Notes: generated by a model not told the origin, from the letters alone. A DNA stretch of 64,000 bases from JANXQE01 sp035651635 (GCA_035651635.1 DASRFK010000226.1:1-64000); one strand, 5' to 3'; counted from the stretch's first letter, positions 36,602-46,173 are shown. Translations and numbers: made by a program.

Positions 36602-36940
36602 ATGAAAAAGATCGACGCCATCATCAAGCCTTTCAAATTGGAAGACGTCAAAGAAGCCCTCGCCGGTATCGGCGTTGAAGGCATGACCGTCTCGGAAGTG
36701 AAAGGTTTCGGCCGCCAAAAAGGGCATACCGAAATATATCGCGGCAGCGAGTATACCGTTGATTTCCTGCCCAAAATTAAGCTGGAAATCGTCCTCGCCG
36801 ATTCCCGCGTCGAAGCCGCAGTCGAGGCCATCGTCAAGGCGGCTAAAACCGGAAAAATCGGCGACGGAAAAGTTTTCGTCAGTACCATCGATAACGCCGT
36901 CCGGATTCGCACTGAGGAAACCGGCGAAGCGGCCGTTTAG
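36602..36940 (+). CDS. glnB: Nitrogen regulatory protein P-II
   Basis: 112 residues, the normal length. It signals nitrogen and energy status by binding 2-oxoglutarate and ATP/ADP and by contacting targets. The N-terminus MKKIDAIIKPFKLEDVKEAL, the T-loop with uridylylation residue Y51 in YRGSEYTVDF, the B-loop TGKIGDGKVFV, and the C-loop VRIRTEETG are all intact. It lies 122 nt upstream of glnA in the same direction, so it likely controls and is co-expressed with glutamine synthetase. No amtB is present, so GlnB is a better name than GlnK. Confidence 0.95.
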   Translation: MKKIDAIIKPFKLEDVKEALAGIGVEGMTVSEVKGFGRQKGHTEIYRGSEYTVDFLPKIKLEIVLADSRVEAAVEAIVKAAKTGKIGDGKVFVSTIDNAVRIRTEETGEAAV

Positions 36941-37062
36941 CTCGCCCGCGTCACCCGCGCCCCCGACGCTGTGCACATTCAGCGAAGATCGATTTTGTAG
37001 ACCGACACCGCAGCCCCGGCGACCAGGCGGCTGCCTCGATAAACAGACCCAACCACCACATC

Positions 37063-38475
37063 ATGAGCACACCCAAAAACGTTATTGAATTAGCGAAAAA
37101 AAGCGGCGCCAAGATGGTCGACATCAAGTTCGTCGACACCTTCGGCACCTGGCAGCATTTTAGCTGTCCCATCCGTGAATTAACCGAGGAAGTCTTCAGC
37201 GAAGGTTATGGCTTCGATGGTTCGAGCATCCGCGGTTGGAAGAGCATCGAGGCTTCCGACATGCTGGCCATGCCCGACCCGGACACAGCCTTTATTGACC
37301 CATTTTGTGTCGAGCCGACCCTCTCGCTGACCTGCACCATTGCCGAAACCGGAACCAAAGAGCCTTACATTCGCGACCCGCGCGGCATTGCGCAGCGCGC
37401 CGAAAAATACCTCATCAGCACCGGCCAGGCCGACACGGCGGTGTTCGGTCCGGAAGCGGAGTTCTTCATCTTCGACAACGTGCAGTTCGATTCGAAGAGC
37501 AATGGCACCTATTACAGCGTCGATTCGGAGGAGGCCATCTGGAATACCGGTCGGGAGGAGATGCCGAACCTGGGTTACAAGATCCGCCACAAGGAAGGTT
37601 ACTTCCCGGTGGCGCCTTTGGACCAGCAGCAGGACATCCGCACCGAGATGTGCCTGGTGATGGAACAACTGGGCGTCAAAATCGAGCGCCAGCACCATGA
37701 AGTGGCCACCGCGGGCCAGGCGGAAATCGACTATCGTTTTGATACGCTCATCAAAGCTGCCGACGCCATGATGGTTTACAAGTATGTGGTCAAAAATGTC
37801 GCCCGCAGGCACGGCAAGACGGCATGTTTTATGCCCAAGCCGCTCTTTGGCGATAACGGCTCGGGGATGCACACCCATCAGAGCTTGTGGAAGAAGGGCA
37901 AGCCGCTGTTCGCTGGCAATGAATACGCCGGTCTGTCGAAAATGGCGCTCTATTACGCCGGCGGTCTGCTCAAGCACGCCCGGGCCCTGTGCGCCATTTG
38001 CAATCCCACCACCAACAGTTACAAGCGCCTGGTGCCTGGTTACGAAGCTCCGGTCAATTTGGCCTATAGCTCCCGGAACCGCTCGGCCGCCATTCGTATC
38101 CCAACCTACAGTGAAAATCCCAAAGCCAAACGCCTGGAATATCGTCCGCCCGATCCGGCCGCTAATCCCTATCTGGCCTTTGCCGCTTTGCTCATGGCCG
38201 GCCTGGACGGCGTCCTCAACAAGATCGAGCCGGGCGAACCGCTGGATAAAAACATCTACGAATTGCCCCCCGAGGAGCTGAAGAAAGTGCCCAACGTCGC
38301 CGGAAGTTTGGGCGAGGCACTGGAGTGCCTCGAAAAAGATCATGACTTTCTGCTCAAAGGCGACGTGTTCACCAGCGACTTTATCGAGATGTGGATCTCG
38401 CAAAAGCGGAAGGAACACGACGCGCTCAGATTGCGCCCGCACCCGTACGAGTTCTTTCTCTACTACGACGTATAA
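37063..38475 (+). CDS. glnA: Glutamine synthetase type I
   Basis: 470 residues. Makes glutamine from glutamate, ammonia and ATP, as a cytoplasmic dodecamer. Motifs: DGSSIRGW, the metal site FGPEAEFF, GQAEIDYRFD, the ATP-site KPLFGDNGSGMHTHQS, and NLAYSSRNRSAAIRIP. Y399 in NIYELPPEE matches the adenylylation Tyr of the I-beta group, so activity is likely controlled by covalent modification as well as through P-II. A hairpin follows at 38490-38523. A 469-codon antisense frame over this gene is a composition artefact. Confidence 0.97.
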   Translation: MSTPKNVIELAKKSGAKMVDIKFVDTFGTWQHFSCPIRELTEEVFSEGYGFDGSSIRGWKSIEASDMLAMPDPDTAFIDPFCVEPTLSLTCTIAETGTKEPYIRDPRGIAQRAEKYLISTGQADTAVFGPEAEFFIFDNVQFDSKSNGTYYSVDSEEAIWNTGREEMPNLGYKIRHKEGYFPVAPLDQQQDIRTEMCLVMEQLGVKIERQHHEVATAGQAEIDYRFDTLIKAADAMMVYKYVVKNVARRHGKTACFMPKPLFGDNGSGMHTHQSLWKKGKPLFAGNEYAGLSKMALYYAGGLLKHARALCAICNPTTNSYKRLVPGYEAPVNLAYSSRNRSAAIRIPTYSENPKAKRLEYRPPDPAANPYLAFAALLMAGLDGVLNKIEPGEPLDKNIYELPPEELKKVPNVAGSLGEALECLEKDHDFLLKGDVFTSDFIEMWISQKRKEHDALRLRPHPYEFFLYYDV

Positions 38476-38489
38476 GCCCAACCGCTGGC

Positions 38490-38523
38490 CAGGCGAGCGA
38501 CCGAGGACGGGACCGCTCGCCTG
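38490..38523 (+). terminator. Hairpin after glnA, probable terminator
   Basis: CAGGCGAGCG and CGCTCGCCTG form a perfect 10-bp stem with a 14-base loop, 14 nt past the glnA stop. It is followed by a short GTTTTG stretch rather than a strong T tract. Confidence 0.6.
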
Positions 38524-38904
38524 TCCGCGTTTTGAGCGAAATATCAGCCATTTTGCCACGAAAAAGACCTGTGAATAACTCGTGAACAAAAGTTAATATG
38601 TTGTCCTCGCTACCTCCCGCCGTATTGCATAAAAAGCATATCGCATTCAGTGCTGCCCAGAGGCAGATCCGGCCCCGGTTTGAATTGGGTCAGGGAGGTT
38701 TAGTTGGTGTTCGCGTAAGGCGCTAACCATGAAGTTGTTATAACTTTGTTCAGGTGACTGCCACGCGATGAATTGGGATCGGAATGGATTTTGTTGGCTT
38801 GCGAGCGCTTTGATGTTACAAGCCTAAGCCGAAAGCGATCAAACAACGCACGGCGAGTGGTTAGGTGAATAAAACGCCTGAAAATCGGGCTTTTGGACTG
38901 AAAA
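38524..38904 (+). promoter_or_regulatory. dnaA upstream region with one DnaA box
   Basis: About 380 nt ahead of dnaA without a gene. TGTGAATAA at 38570-38578 is a perfect reverse-oriented DnaA box (TTATTCACA). No second consensus box or AT-rich unwinding stretch is evident. The box could serve dnaA autoregulation; calling it an origin would need a box cluster that I do not see. Confidence 0.45.
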
Positions 38905-40266
38905 ATGCAAGCATCCGCCGAGAAGATTTGGACTGCCGCGCAGGAGCACCTCCGCTCGATGCTCAGTCCCGACACCTACAACCTCTGGTTCGCTCCTTTA
39001 CGCGCCTGCAGCCAGGATGGCAACGGCATTATCCTCGAGGTCGCCAACGATTTTTGCGAGGTTTGGCTCAAAGATAATTACATGGGGCTTTTGCAGGACG
39101 TCGTCGCACTCGCTTCCGGTCACCAACTCCCCGTCCGGTTCAAAGTCGCCAACAGTCAGACGTCCAGCGTTGCTCCCGCGCAATCCGTTCAAGAATCTCC
39201 CAAAGCCGCGGAGATTCCCGCCGAACGCAACTCCAACAACCACGAGCCCAGTTTCAATCCAAAGAATACTTTCGAAACGTTTGTCGTCGGAAACAACAAC
39301 AACTTCGCTTATGCCGCCGCGCTGGCGGTCGCCCAGTCGCCGGGCAAATCCTACAACCCGCTGTTCCTGTACGGCGGAGTCGGTTTGGGCAAAACGCACC
39401 TGCTGCATGCCATCGGTCAGCACGTAGCCGCCCATAAAAAAGGCGCCCGCGTTGCTTATGTGTCTTCGGAAAAGTTTACCAACGAGTACATCGACGGCAT
39501 CCAAAACAATCAATTGGCCAAATTCCGCAAGAAGTACCGGCAAACCGAGGTGCTCCTGATTGACGACATCCAGTTCCTGGCCGGCAAGGAACGAATCCAG
39601 GAGGAATTCTTCCATACCTTCAATGCGCTGCACGAAGCGCACAAGCAAATCGTGCTCACCTGCGACCGCCCAGCCAGCGAAATCCAGAACCTCGAACACC
39701 GGCTGGTCTCACGATTTGAATGGGGTCTGGTGACCGATCTGCAGCCGCCGGACGTCGAGATGCGGCTGGCCATCCTCAATAAGAAGGCCCAGCTCATGGG
39801 CGTGCAACTTCCCGCGGAAATCATTGATTTCCTGGCCCACCGGATCCGGACCAATATCCGGCGGCTCGAAGGCGCGTTGATTCGGGTAGCTTCCTACGCC
39901 GCGCTGACGGGAAAGAAACTGACGTTGGAAGTGGTGGAAGGATTGCTGCGCGAAATCCTGCACGAAGAGGGCCGCTATTCCATCAGCATCGAGACGATCC
40001 AAAAAAAGGTCGCGGAGCATTTCGATATCCGCCTGGCCGATATGACCAGCAAGCGGCGGCCCGAGAACATCGCGTTCCCACGCCAGGTAGCCATGTTCTT
40101 GTCCCGGCGCATGACCGAGAGCTCCCTCAGCACCATCGGCGAAGCCTTCGGCGGGCGCGATCACGGCACAGTCCTGCACGCGTGCCGACTGGTTAAAGAC
40201 CGCATGGAAATCGATGCCCACGTGCGCCAGGTAGTCAGTTACCTGGAAAAGCAGTTGATGCGCTAG
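38905..40266 (+). CDS. dnaA: Chromosomal replication initiator DnaA
   Basis: 453 residues, full length. Domain I spans ~1-85 (IWTAAQEHLRSMLSPDTYNLWF), followed by a Ser/Asn/Pro-rich linker to ~125. The AAA+ domain has NPLFLYGGVGLGKTHLLHAI (Walker A from G157), Walker B LLIDDIQFL (D220-D221) and a sensor/arginine-finger region. Domain IV ends with the DNA-binding signature RPENIAFPRQVAMFLSRR and FGGRDHGTVLHACR. dnaN is not next door; glnA precedes it and an ABC ATPase follows 25 nt later. Confidence 0.97.
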   Translation: MQASAEKIWTAAQEHLRSMLSPDTYNLWFAPLRACSQDGNGIILEVANDFCEVWLKDNYMGLLQDVVALASGHQLPVRFKVANSQTSSVAPAQSVQESPKAAEIPAERNSNNHEPSFNPKNTFETFVVGNNNNFAYAAALAVAQSPGKSYNPLFLYGGVGLGKTHLLHAIGQHVAAHKKGARVAYVSSEKFTNEYIDGIQNNQLAKFRKKYRQTEVLLIDDIQFLAGKERIQEEFFHTFNALHEAHKQIVLTCDRPASEIQNLEHRLVSRFEWGLVTDLQPPDVEMRLAILNKKAQLMGVQLPAEIIDFLAHRIRTNIRRLEGALIRVASYAALTGKKLTLEVVEGLLREILHEEGRYSISIETIQKKVAEHFDIRLADMTSKRRPENIAFPRQVAMFLSRRMTESSLSTIGEAFGGRDHGTVLHACRLVKDRMEIDAHVRQVVSYLEKQLMR

Positions 40267-40291
40267 GCGCCCACGCGCGCTACTTTTCCCC

Positions 40292-41296
40292 GTGCCCGCG
40301 ATTGAAGTTGCCGGCCTGACCAAGACCTTTCGCACCTATAAAAAGCTGCCCGGTTTCAAAGGGGCTGTGCGGGGGCTGTTTCGCCGCACCTACGAGCAGA
40401 CCATCGCCGTTAAGGATGTTAGCTTCTCGGTTGAACCCGGTGAGTTGGTCGGATTTCTTGGACCGAACGGGGCAGGCAAAACCACGACGCTGAAGATGCT
40501 GGCCGGTCTGCTCTACCCGACGGGCGGAAACGCCCGCGTGCTCGGCTATGTTCCCTGGCAGCGCGACGACGGCTACCGGCGCCAGTTCGCATTGTTGTTA
40601 GGCCAGAAGAATCAGCTTTGGTGGGACCTGCCGGCCAGCGAGTCGCTCGAACTGAATGCCCAGATTTACGGGCTGGAGCGGGCCCGGGTCGAGCGGCGCA
40701 TCGCCGAGATGACCGAGTTGCTCGCCGTGCGCGACAAACTCAATGTCAGCGTGCGCGAGCTTTCCCTGGGTGAACGGATGAAAATGGAGCTCATCGCTTC
40801 ATTGTTGCACGAGCCTAAAGTCTTGTTTTTGGACGAGCCCACCATCGGGCTGGATGTGGTCTCACAAAAAACCGTTCGCGAGTTCCTGCGCGAGTACAAC
40901 ACCAGGAACCGAACCACGATTGTGCTAACCAGCCATTACATGGCCGATATCCAGGAACTTTGCGCCCGGGTGATCATTATCGATCATGGAACCATTTTTT
41001 TCGACGGACAGCTCAGCCAGATCCTCGATCGCTTTGCCGATTCCAAACTGGTGACGATCCAATGCGAGGGAGCGGCGGACTGTTCTCCCGAGCACCTCGC
41101 CAAATACGGGGAAGTCCTGGAACGGACGCCCGGCCGCATTCGGCTGAAGGTCAAACGCGAGCGCGCCATCGCGGTGTGCAAAGCGCTGCTGGACGAATTG
41201 CCCGTTAGTGACATCGATATTCAGGAAGTGCCCATCGAGGAAGTCATCCGCCGGATCTTTGCCCGCGCGGATGAACCCGGTCCCAAAGCGGGTTGA
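40292..41296 (+). CDS. ABC transporter ATP-binding protein, orphan
   Basis: 334 residues from GTG 40292. Walker A GPNGAGKTTT, Q-loop in LLGQKNQLWWDLP, signature LSLGERMKMEL, Walker B VLFLDEPTIGLD and switch His in VLTSHYM are all intact. The long N-terminus (RTYKKLPGFKGAVRGLFRRTYE) and the ~95-residue C-terminal extension resemble the COG4586 type, whose members normally pair with two ABC-2 permeases. No permease gene follows: the next gene is convergent with a 6-nt gap. Partners may be elsewhere, or the ATPase may be a leftover. Confidence 0.9.
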   Translation: MPAIEVAGLTKTFRTYKKLPGFKGAVRGLFRRTYEQTIAVKDVSFSVEPGELVGFLGPNGAGKTTTLKMLAGLLYPTGGNARVLGYVPWQRDDGYRRQFALLLGQKNQLWWDLPASESLELNAQIYGLERARVERRIAEMTELLAVRDKLNVSVRELSLGERMKMELIASLLHEPKVLFLDEPTIGLDVVSQKTVREFLREYNTRNRTTIVLTSHYMADIQELCARVIIIDHGTIFFDGQLSQILDRFADSKLVTIQCEGAADCSPEHLAKYGEVLERTPGRIRLKVKRERAIAVCKALLDELPVSDIDIQEVPIEEVIRRIFARADEPGPKAG

Positions 41297-41302
41297 AACA
41301 CC

Positions 41303-42775
41303 TCAACCCAGCGCCGCGTCCAGCCGCGTCCACAGCTCTTCGGGATCTTCCAGGCCCACCGAAATGCGAATCAGGTACCGCGACACCCCGCAGGATTCCG
41401 CCCAGTCCAGCTCGGTATAGTGCGCCAGCAGCGTGAAAGGGCAGGCCAGCGTGAATACGGTGCCCAGGCTCGGCCCTTTGCAGAAGGGCAGCCGGTCATA
41501 GACGAGCGGCGAATTGAGAGCCGCGTTCTTCGGAAGGAACGTTATCAGCGCGCCCCAGCCGCCCTCGGGCCGGCGCACGGCCTCATAGGCCTCGGCAAAC
41601 TCCCATTTCGGGTACCAGACTCGTTCAATCGACGGGTGCCGGCGCAACCGTTCAGCCATGAGGAGCCCGCTTTGGTTATGACGCCGCATCCGTTGCGGAA
41701 AAGTGCGGGCGTGTTGTTCCAGAACCGCGGCGTCCCCCGGCCAGAGTAGTTCCTCGTGTTGCGCGTTGAGGATCGCTTTGAGTTCCCGATGCAGCGGTGA
41801 TAGCGGATTGCAGATTAGCGCGCCGCCCATGGCATCGCCGCTGCCAACGATAAACTTGGTCAGGCTGGTAACGATTAGGTCGGCGTGCGGCGTCAGGTCA
41901 ACGTTGATGGGTGTTGCTACGACATCGTCGACAATCAGGGGCACGCCGCGCTCGCGGAGTAATGGGCTGACCACGTGCAAATCTGCGCAGCCCAGCAAGG
42001 GATTGCCCGGCACCTCACAAAAGCAGCCGGCGATCGGCTGCCGGTCCAGCAGTGCGCGCAACTCTGTTTCGAGGTTGCCGAGGTGATGCAGCAGAATCCC
42101 GCCGTGCCCAAGCTTTTCCTGCAACTTGAGCGTGTCCACATACGGGAAACCTAATTGCGCAGTGGCGGCTCCGGGAGTGCGCTCGCCTACGGCTTTGAGC
42201 GCATCGAAAATCGAAGCCATCCCTGTCGGCGCGAGAAAAATGTCGTCGGGAGCGCACCCGTAAAACTGAGCGAGCTGTGCGCGCAATGAGCTGTACGATT
42301 GCTCGTTTCCCTGTTTGGGGCGGCGTCCTGCCAGCAGCGCTTCCGCCTGGCGACTTGAAACGATTAGCCCGGTGTGTTGCCAAAACGCCTTCAACGCAGT
42401 CAGACCTTCTCGGGTAGTAGCCACGCCGAATATGCCATCACGCGATACGAGTTCGGCCGCTGGATCCCCAAAGCGTCGAACAAAGCTCGCCGCCCGCCCG
42501 GCTGCGCGTTCGGACGGGAACGGAAGACAGGGTCGATCTCCTGCGATTTGAGCCGCGAGTTTTTGAACCAGTGGATGGACGATGAATCGTGGATACCCCG
42601 TAGCCAGACGGTCGATCACCTCGGGCTTTTTTTCTTCATATCCCACCACGTCCTGCCAGCGGGGCAAAGCAACCGAAACCGCATGGGTCGATGCCGGAAT
42701 AGGCCGGCCCAGGTCGCTGGCGCGCCAGATCGGCTTCTGCAACAAATCGTCGGCAATCATTTCAGTTGCTAACAT
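41303..42775 (-). CDS. PLP-dependent trans-sulfuration-type enzyme
   Basis: 490 residues, longer than the ~390 of cystathionine gamma-synthases because of a ~100-residue N-terminal extension (ASTHAVSVALPRWQDVVGYE is conserved in plant and fungal gamma-synthase-like forms). The aldimine lysine is in VTSLTKFIVGSGDAMGG, preceded by LIVDDVVATPINV. The PLP phosphate loop appears as APTGMASIFDALKAVG. Likely a gamma- or beta-replacement in methionine/cysteine metabolism; the exact reaction is open. Stands alone. Confidence 0.82.
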   Translation of the reverse strand: MLATEMIADDLLQKPIWRASDLGRPIPASTHAVSVALPRWQDVVGYEEKKPEVIDRLATGYPRFIVHPLVQKLAAQIAGDRPCLPFPSERAAGRAASFVRRFGDPAAELVSRDGIFGVATTREGLTALKAFWQHTGLIVSSRQAEALLAGRRPKQGNEQSYSSLRAQLAQFYGCAPDDIFLAPTGMASIFDALKAVGERTPGAATAQLGFPYVDTLKLQEKLGHGGILLHHLGNLETELRALLDRQPIAGCFCEVPGNPLLGCADLHVVSPLLRERGVPLIVDDVVATPINVDLTPHADLIVTSLTKFIVGSGDAMGGALICNPLSPLHRELKAILNAQHEELLWPGDAAVLEQHARTFPQRMRRHNQSGLLMAERLRRHPSIERVWYPKWEFAEAYEAVRRPEGGWGALITFLPKNAALNSPLVYDRLPFCKGPSLGTVFTLACPFTLLAHYTELDWAESCGVSRYLIRISVGLEDPEELWTRLDAALG

Positions 42776-42880
42776 TTAATATCAAACAATTGGAGCGGAC
42801 ACTAATCCACCACCCATTGGGAATCAAGGTTCCAACCGCCGACGGGTGCGATTAGAAGTGTCGGTCTTGGCTGGAAGCCG

Positions 42881-42984
42881 AAAAAAGCGGCAGAGGACTG
42901 CCGCAGTCCAAAACGCAAGCGCGACACGGGCATGGGCCTCGAGAGCCGAGGGTTTTGGAGTGCGGCAGCCCTCTGCCGCTTTTC
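42881..42984. repeat. Inverted repeat of family B, copy B2 (best copy)
   Basis: Left arm AAAGCGGCAGAGGACTGCCG (from ~42884) and right arm CGGCAGCCCTCTGCCGCTTT (to ~42982) are near-perfect reverse complements. Each arm contains its own CGGCAG/CTGCCG palindrome, and both continue inward to CCAAAAC/GTTTTGG. It lies between the PLP gene and the SUMF1 gene. Confidence 0.85.
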
Positions 42985-43006
42985 TGCCGTGGACGCTCCC
43001 AGGAGA

Positions 43007-43891
43007 TCATTTCCTCCGCACGCACCGAAACCCATTTGAATCCATGGTCAGACAGATGTCGCTGACGCCCGCTTCGTCGCAGTTGCGCACCCAGGAAGTG
43101 CAATTCTCGGCCGTACTGGACCACGCGCCGCCTCGCAGCACTCGTTTTTCGCCTTCTGGCGGTCCATGCGGGTTATCTGCTGGACTGCTGCGAAAGTATT
43201 TGGCGCCATAAAAATCGTTACACCATTCCCAGACATTCCCCGCCATATCGTAGAGGCCCCAGGCATTCGGTTTGCGCTGGCCCACGGGGTGGGGTGTCGC
43301 TTGCGAGTTTCCGTCGAACCAGCCGTACGATCGCAGTTCCTGCGCGTTCTCTCCGAAATAATAGCCTGTGCCGCTGCCCGCGCGGCAGGCGTATTCCCAC
43401 TCCGCTTCGGTCGGCAAGCGGTAGCCGCTGGCTGAGAAATTACAGGCCCAGGTATTGGTGTCATAGCAAGGGGTCAGTCCCTCCAGGACCGAACGCGCAT
43501 TGCAGAACCTGGCGGCGGCTGACCAGGTGACTTGCTCAACCGGGTTGCGGGGATTCCTGCGGCGAGAAGGGTTTTTGCCGGTGATTTTTTCATAAATCTC
43601 CTGCGTCATCTCGCATTGATCCATGAGAAAAGAGTCCACCTTGACCTGATGGGCCGGCTTGGCATCGATGGGTCCATCGTCAGTTCCCATCATGAACTGG
43701 CCGGCCGGAATGGAGACCATGGCCATTCCGGAAGCTGTTGGGAGTAATTTGACCGCTTCCGGTTCCGACGCAGGTTGCTGCCGGTCACAGCCTCCGAAGG
43801 CAAGCAACAGCAAAGCAGCGCACCCAAGGCGCCAGGCTCCGGCAGCCCGGCCAATCACCCGTCGTGCCAGGTGAGGGATCCTTTCAGTCAT
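43007..43891 (-). CDS. SUMF1/FGE-sulfatase-domain lipoprotein
   Basis: 294 residues from ATG 43891, with AGGAG 4-5 nt upstream (ATG 43906 is an alternative). A lipobox LLAFGGC gives a lipid-anchored protein. The SUMF1 fold is clear: MVSIPAGQFMMGTDD, PVEQVTWSAAARFCNAR, GYRLPTEAEWEYACRAG, NAWGLYDMAGNVWEWCND, RVLRGGAWSS, NGFRCVRR. The C-x4-C copper site of true formylglycine-generating enzymes is not seen (here C-x6-C: CTSWVRNC), so catalysis on sulfatases is doubtful. Last gene of an overlapping three-gene operon. Confidence 0.87.
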   Translation of the reverse strand: MTERIPHLARRVIGRAAGAWRLGCAALLLLAFGGCDRQQPASEPEAVKLLPTASGMAMVSIPAGQFMMGTDDGPIDAKPAHQVKVDSFLMDQCEMTQEIYEKITGKNPSRRRNPRNPVEQVTWSAAARFCNARSVLEGLTPCYDTNTWACNFSASGYRLPTEAEWEYACRAGSGTGYYFGENAQELRSYGWFDGNSQATPHPVGQRKPNAWGLYDMAGNVWEWCNDFYGAKYFRSSPADNPHGPPEGEKRVLRGGAWSSTAENCTSWVRNCDEAGVSDICLTMDSNGFRCVRRK

Positions 43892-43905
43892 ATGCTCCTG
43901 GCGCA

Positions 43906-46173
43906 TTACGGCTCGAAAAAATATAACGTACGCCGCGATTCCCACCGCGTCGGCTCGCGCAGGACTGCCCGCGCTTGTTCCCAAATATGTCCGGCTACGG
44001 CAGCTTTTTCGGGAGAATCGCCACATTTTGCCGCAGCGGTTTGCGTCAATCGCATCACCAGCCGGTTATAACGCCGGCACAGATCATCCTGCTCGCCCGC
44101 TGGGCCCCGCACGTCCAGTTCCGCACAGTCGAACCCGTTCGTTTCGCCTTGCTCCAACCGCTGCTTCATAGCTTCGATTTTTTTCTGAACCTCCGCGAGC
44201 GGTGTGGCATAAACGTCTTTCGCGTGTCCTTGGGCCTCGTTCAGCATGGCTCGGAGTTCAGCCACGTACTCCTTGAGCTCCGGATGACTCCTTTGTTGCT
44301 CGTCCAGATACTTGTCCAGACCGGCGAAGAACGTTCCATACTGGTCGACTCGCCCACGGATGCCCCGAATGAATTCGAACAAATGCGTGGCGAGATTGAG
44401 CCCAATGGTCGGCTTCTCCTCCTTTTTGATTTTCGAAAGCCGGGTCGTGGTGGCACATACTGGCCGATCGTACATGAACTGAGCCGGAGTGGAATACTCC
44501 AACCTCCGCAGTCGATTGCAATCCAGGTCCAGCAAAGCGGCTGCCTTGTCCGGACCGAGGACTTGCTGCACGATCTCGACTGGCGAAATGAGATCGGCGG
44601 CGGCGGGCTCGAGGAAGTAAAACAAAGCGTCTCCGTTCGGAACGAAAGTTTTCTCGAAATGCGCGATCGTGCGGGCTCCGTCAAAAAAGAAGGGGTAATG
44701 ATTCCAATCCTCGAACCAGACGCCCCACATCCTGGTCTTAGCGCAAGCAATGGGAAACGAGTAGTCCATGCCTGGCAGACGGAAATTGGGCTTGCCACCG
44801 GAAGTCACGAAGAACCGGCCCATCCACCGGGCCGGGAACGGGCGCTCCCAATTAAGCGGAGTGTATTCACCCAGCCAGTCTTCTTTAAGAGATTCTCGAT
44901 GCCAGATGCCGCCGTGCTCGACAAAGGAAAGCGAGAAACCCGCTTTTTCTGTCCCAATCGATAGGGAATCGATCAGTCGGTTGGAACTTTGTCCTGAAAT
45001 TCCCAGAGCCACCGGTTGATCAGGCCTCTCCCAAACCGCTACCAACATACTTTCGCCTCCGTCCACCAGGCCCACCAGCCATTGGGTTGAGGGTATGTTA
45101 AACTTCCGGTCGCTTATTCTCGCAGGGTCAAAGCAGAGGTCCGTTCCCGCAAAGGAAGGCAGCAGCCCATAATCCAGATGACAATCCTGCACCGTAAAAC
45201 CCGGTATCTGCTGCGCCTCGAAGCTGACAACTCCGTTGGTTGAGAACCAGGCCGTGTAAAAACGATCACCCGCCCCGGTAGCGACGCGAACACCCGCGCG
45301 CTCGGCCGAGCGGACCATGGTGACCTTGGGACTCGTGAGTTCAGAGACCGGGACCACCACGCATCGGGCTTTTAACCGGCCGTTCTGCAAAGCGTAGATT
45401 GCCAATGCGCCGTCGCGCTTGCGCACCATGCCTGCCACGTGCCGGCCCTGAACGAACGGAGTTCCCTCGAAGCTCTGCCCTTCGTTTTCGACCACGCTGC
45501 CCTGGCCTGCGCCGGACCAATTTGATGAAGAGCTCAGCTCCACTTTTGTGTCCCAGACACTGACCTTGGCCGGTTCATCCCTGGTTTTTGGTTCATAATG
45601 AACCAGCTCGAAGTCGTCCGCTGCAATCGGCGATGTCAGTTCTCCCGCCGTGCCATGGTACAACCGGAACTCTTTTGACATGCCGCCGACCGTGAGACTC
45701 AGGTTGCCGGGCCGGTCCAGCGCGCAGAAGGCCTCCAACTGCACCCATCGTCCTCCGGGAACCTTCGTTTCCGCGCAGCTGTAGGCGGACCATGGCCGCT
45801 CGGGATCCTGCAGCAGAACCGTCACCGGCTGCTCGGCTTCCGACTTCACCCAGCAACGCGCCAAATAGGCGCCCGCCGGCACCTCCGCGACCGTCTGTTC
45901 CACCGCGGTATTTGCTGGAACGGCAAGCCCGTGTGCACCACTGTGGGCCACGACGCCAACCGTCACCTTCCCGGTGCTATCAGGCTGCGTGGTCCATCCG
46001 GGAATTCTTCCCACATCGCCGGTGGCTTCCTCGAGTCCGGGGTTCTTGAGCAGATTTTCTTGCGCTGCGGCCCCGCTCAAAGTCAGACCAAGGCCCGCCA
46101 CGATTGAGATCGTCCGCCGCAGTGACAACAAACGACCGCGCTGGCCGCTGAATAAGCTCTGAATTTGTTTCAT
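43906..46173 (-). CDS. Large exported protein with N-terminal carbohydrate-binding-like domain
   Basis: 755 residues from ATG 46173, with GGA 6 nt upstream; it overlaps the GIY-YIG stop by 4 nt. A long basic N-region then a signal core (ISIVAGLGLTLSGAAA). Residues ~40-190 look like a galactose-binding/CBM4-type beta-sandwich (NLLKNPGLEEATGDVGRIPG, YLARCWVKSEAEQPVTV). The middle (~200-560) is beta-rich and unrecognised. The last ~150 residues are helical and charged (EVQKKIEAMKQRLEQGE). No catalytic motif identified. It ends 1 nt into an alternative start of the SUMF1 gene. Confidence 0.7.
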   Translation of the reverse strand: MKQIQSLFSGQRGRLLSLRRTISIVAGLGLTLSGAAAQENLLKNPGLEEATGDVGRIPGWTTQPDSTGKVTVGVVAHSGAHGLAVPANTAVEQTVAEVPAGAYLARCWVKSEAEQPVTVLLQDPERPWSAYSCAETKVPGGRWVQLEAFCALDRPGNLSLTVGGMSKEFRLYHGTAGELTSPIAADDFELVHYEPKTRDEPAKVSVWDTKVELSSSSNWSGAGQGSVVENEGQSFEGTPFVQGRHVAGMVRKRDGALAIYALQNGRLKARCVVVPVSELTSPKVTMVRSAERAGVRVATGAGDRFYTAWFSTNGVVSFEAQQIPGFTVQDCHLDYGLLPSFAGTDLCFDPARISDRKFNIPSTQWLVGLVDGGESMLVAVWERPDQPVALGISGQSSNRLIDSLSIGTEKAGFSLSFVEHGGIWHRESLKEDWLGEYTPLNWERPFPARWMGRFFVTSGGKPNFRLPGMDYSFPIACAKTRMWGVWFEDWNHYPFFFDGARTIAHFEKTFVPNGDALFYFLEPAAADLISPVEIVQQVLGPDKAAALLDLDCNRLRRLEYSTPAQFMYDRPVCATTTRLSKIKKEEKPTIGLNLATHLFEFIRGIRGRVDQYGTFFAGLDKYLDEQQRSHPELKEYVAELRAMLNEAQGHAKDVYATPLAEVQKKIEAMKQRLEQGETNGFDCAELDVRGPAGEQDDLCRRYNRLVMRLTQTAAAKCGDSPEKAAVAGHIWEQARAVLREPTRWESRRTLYFFEP

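Noticed and set aside
36415..36912. N-terminal extension of the DUF3748 frame
   Set aside because: It runs antisense through glnB and carries no conserved features; the signal peptide lies later.
37180..38589. 469-codon minus-strand frame over glnA
   Set aside because: Fully antisense to a clear glutamine synthetase; no domain recognised; such shadows are expected at this base composition.
38524..38904. Chromosomal origin
   Set aside because: Only one DnaA box and no AT-rich unwinding stretch or dnaN neighbour.
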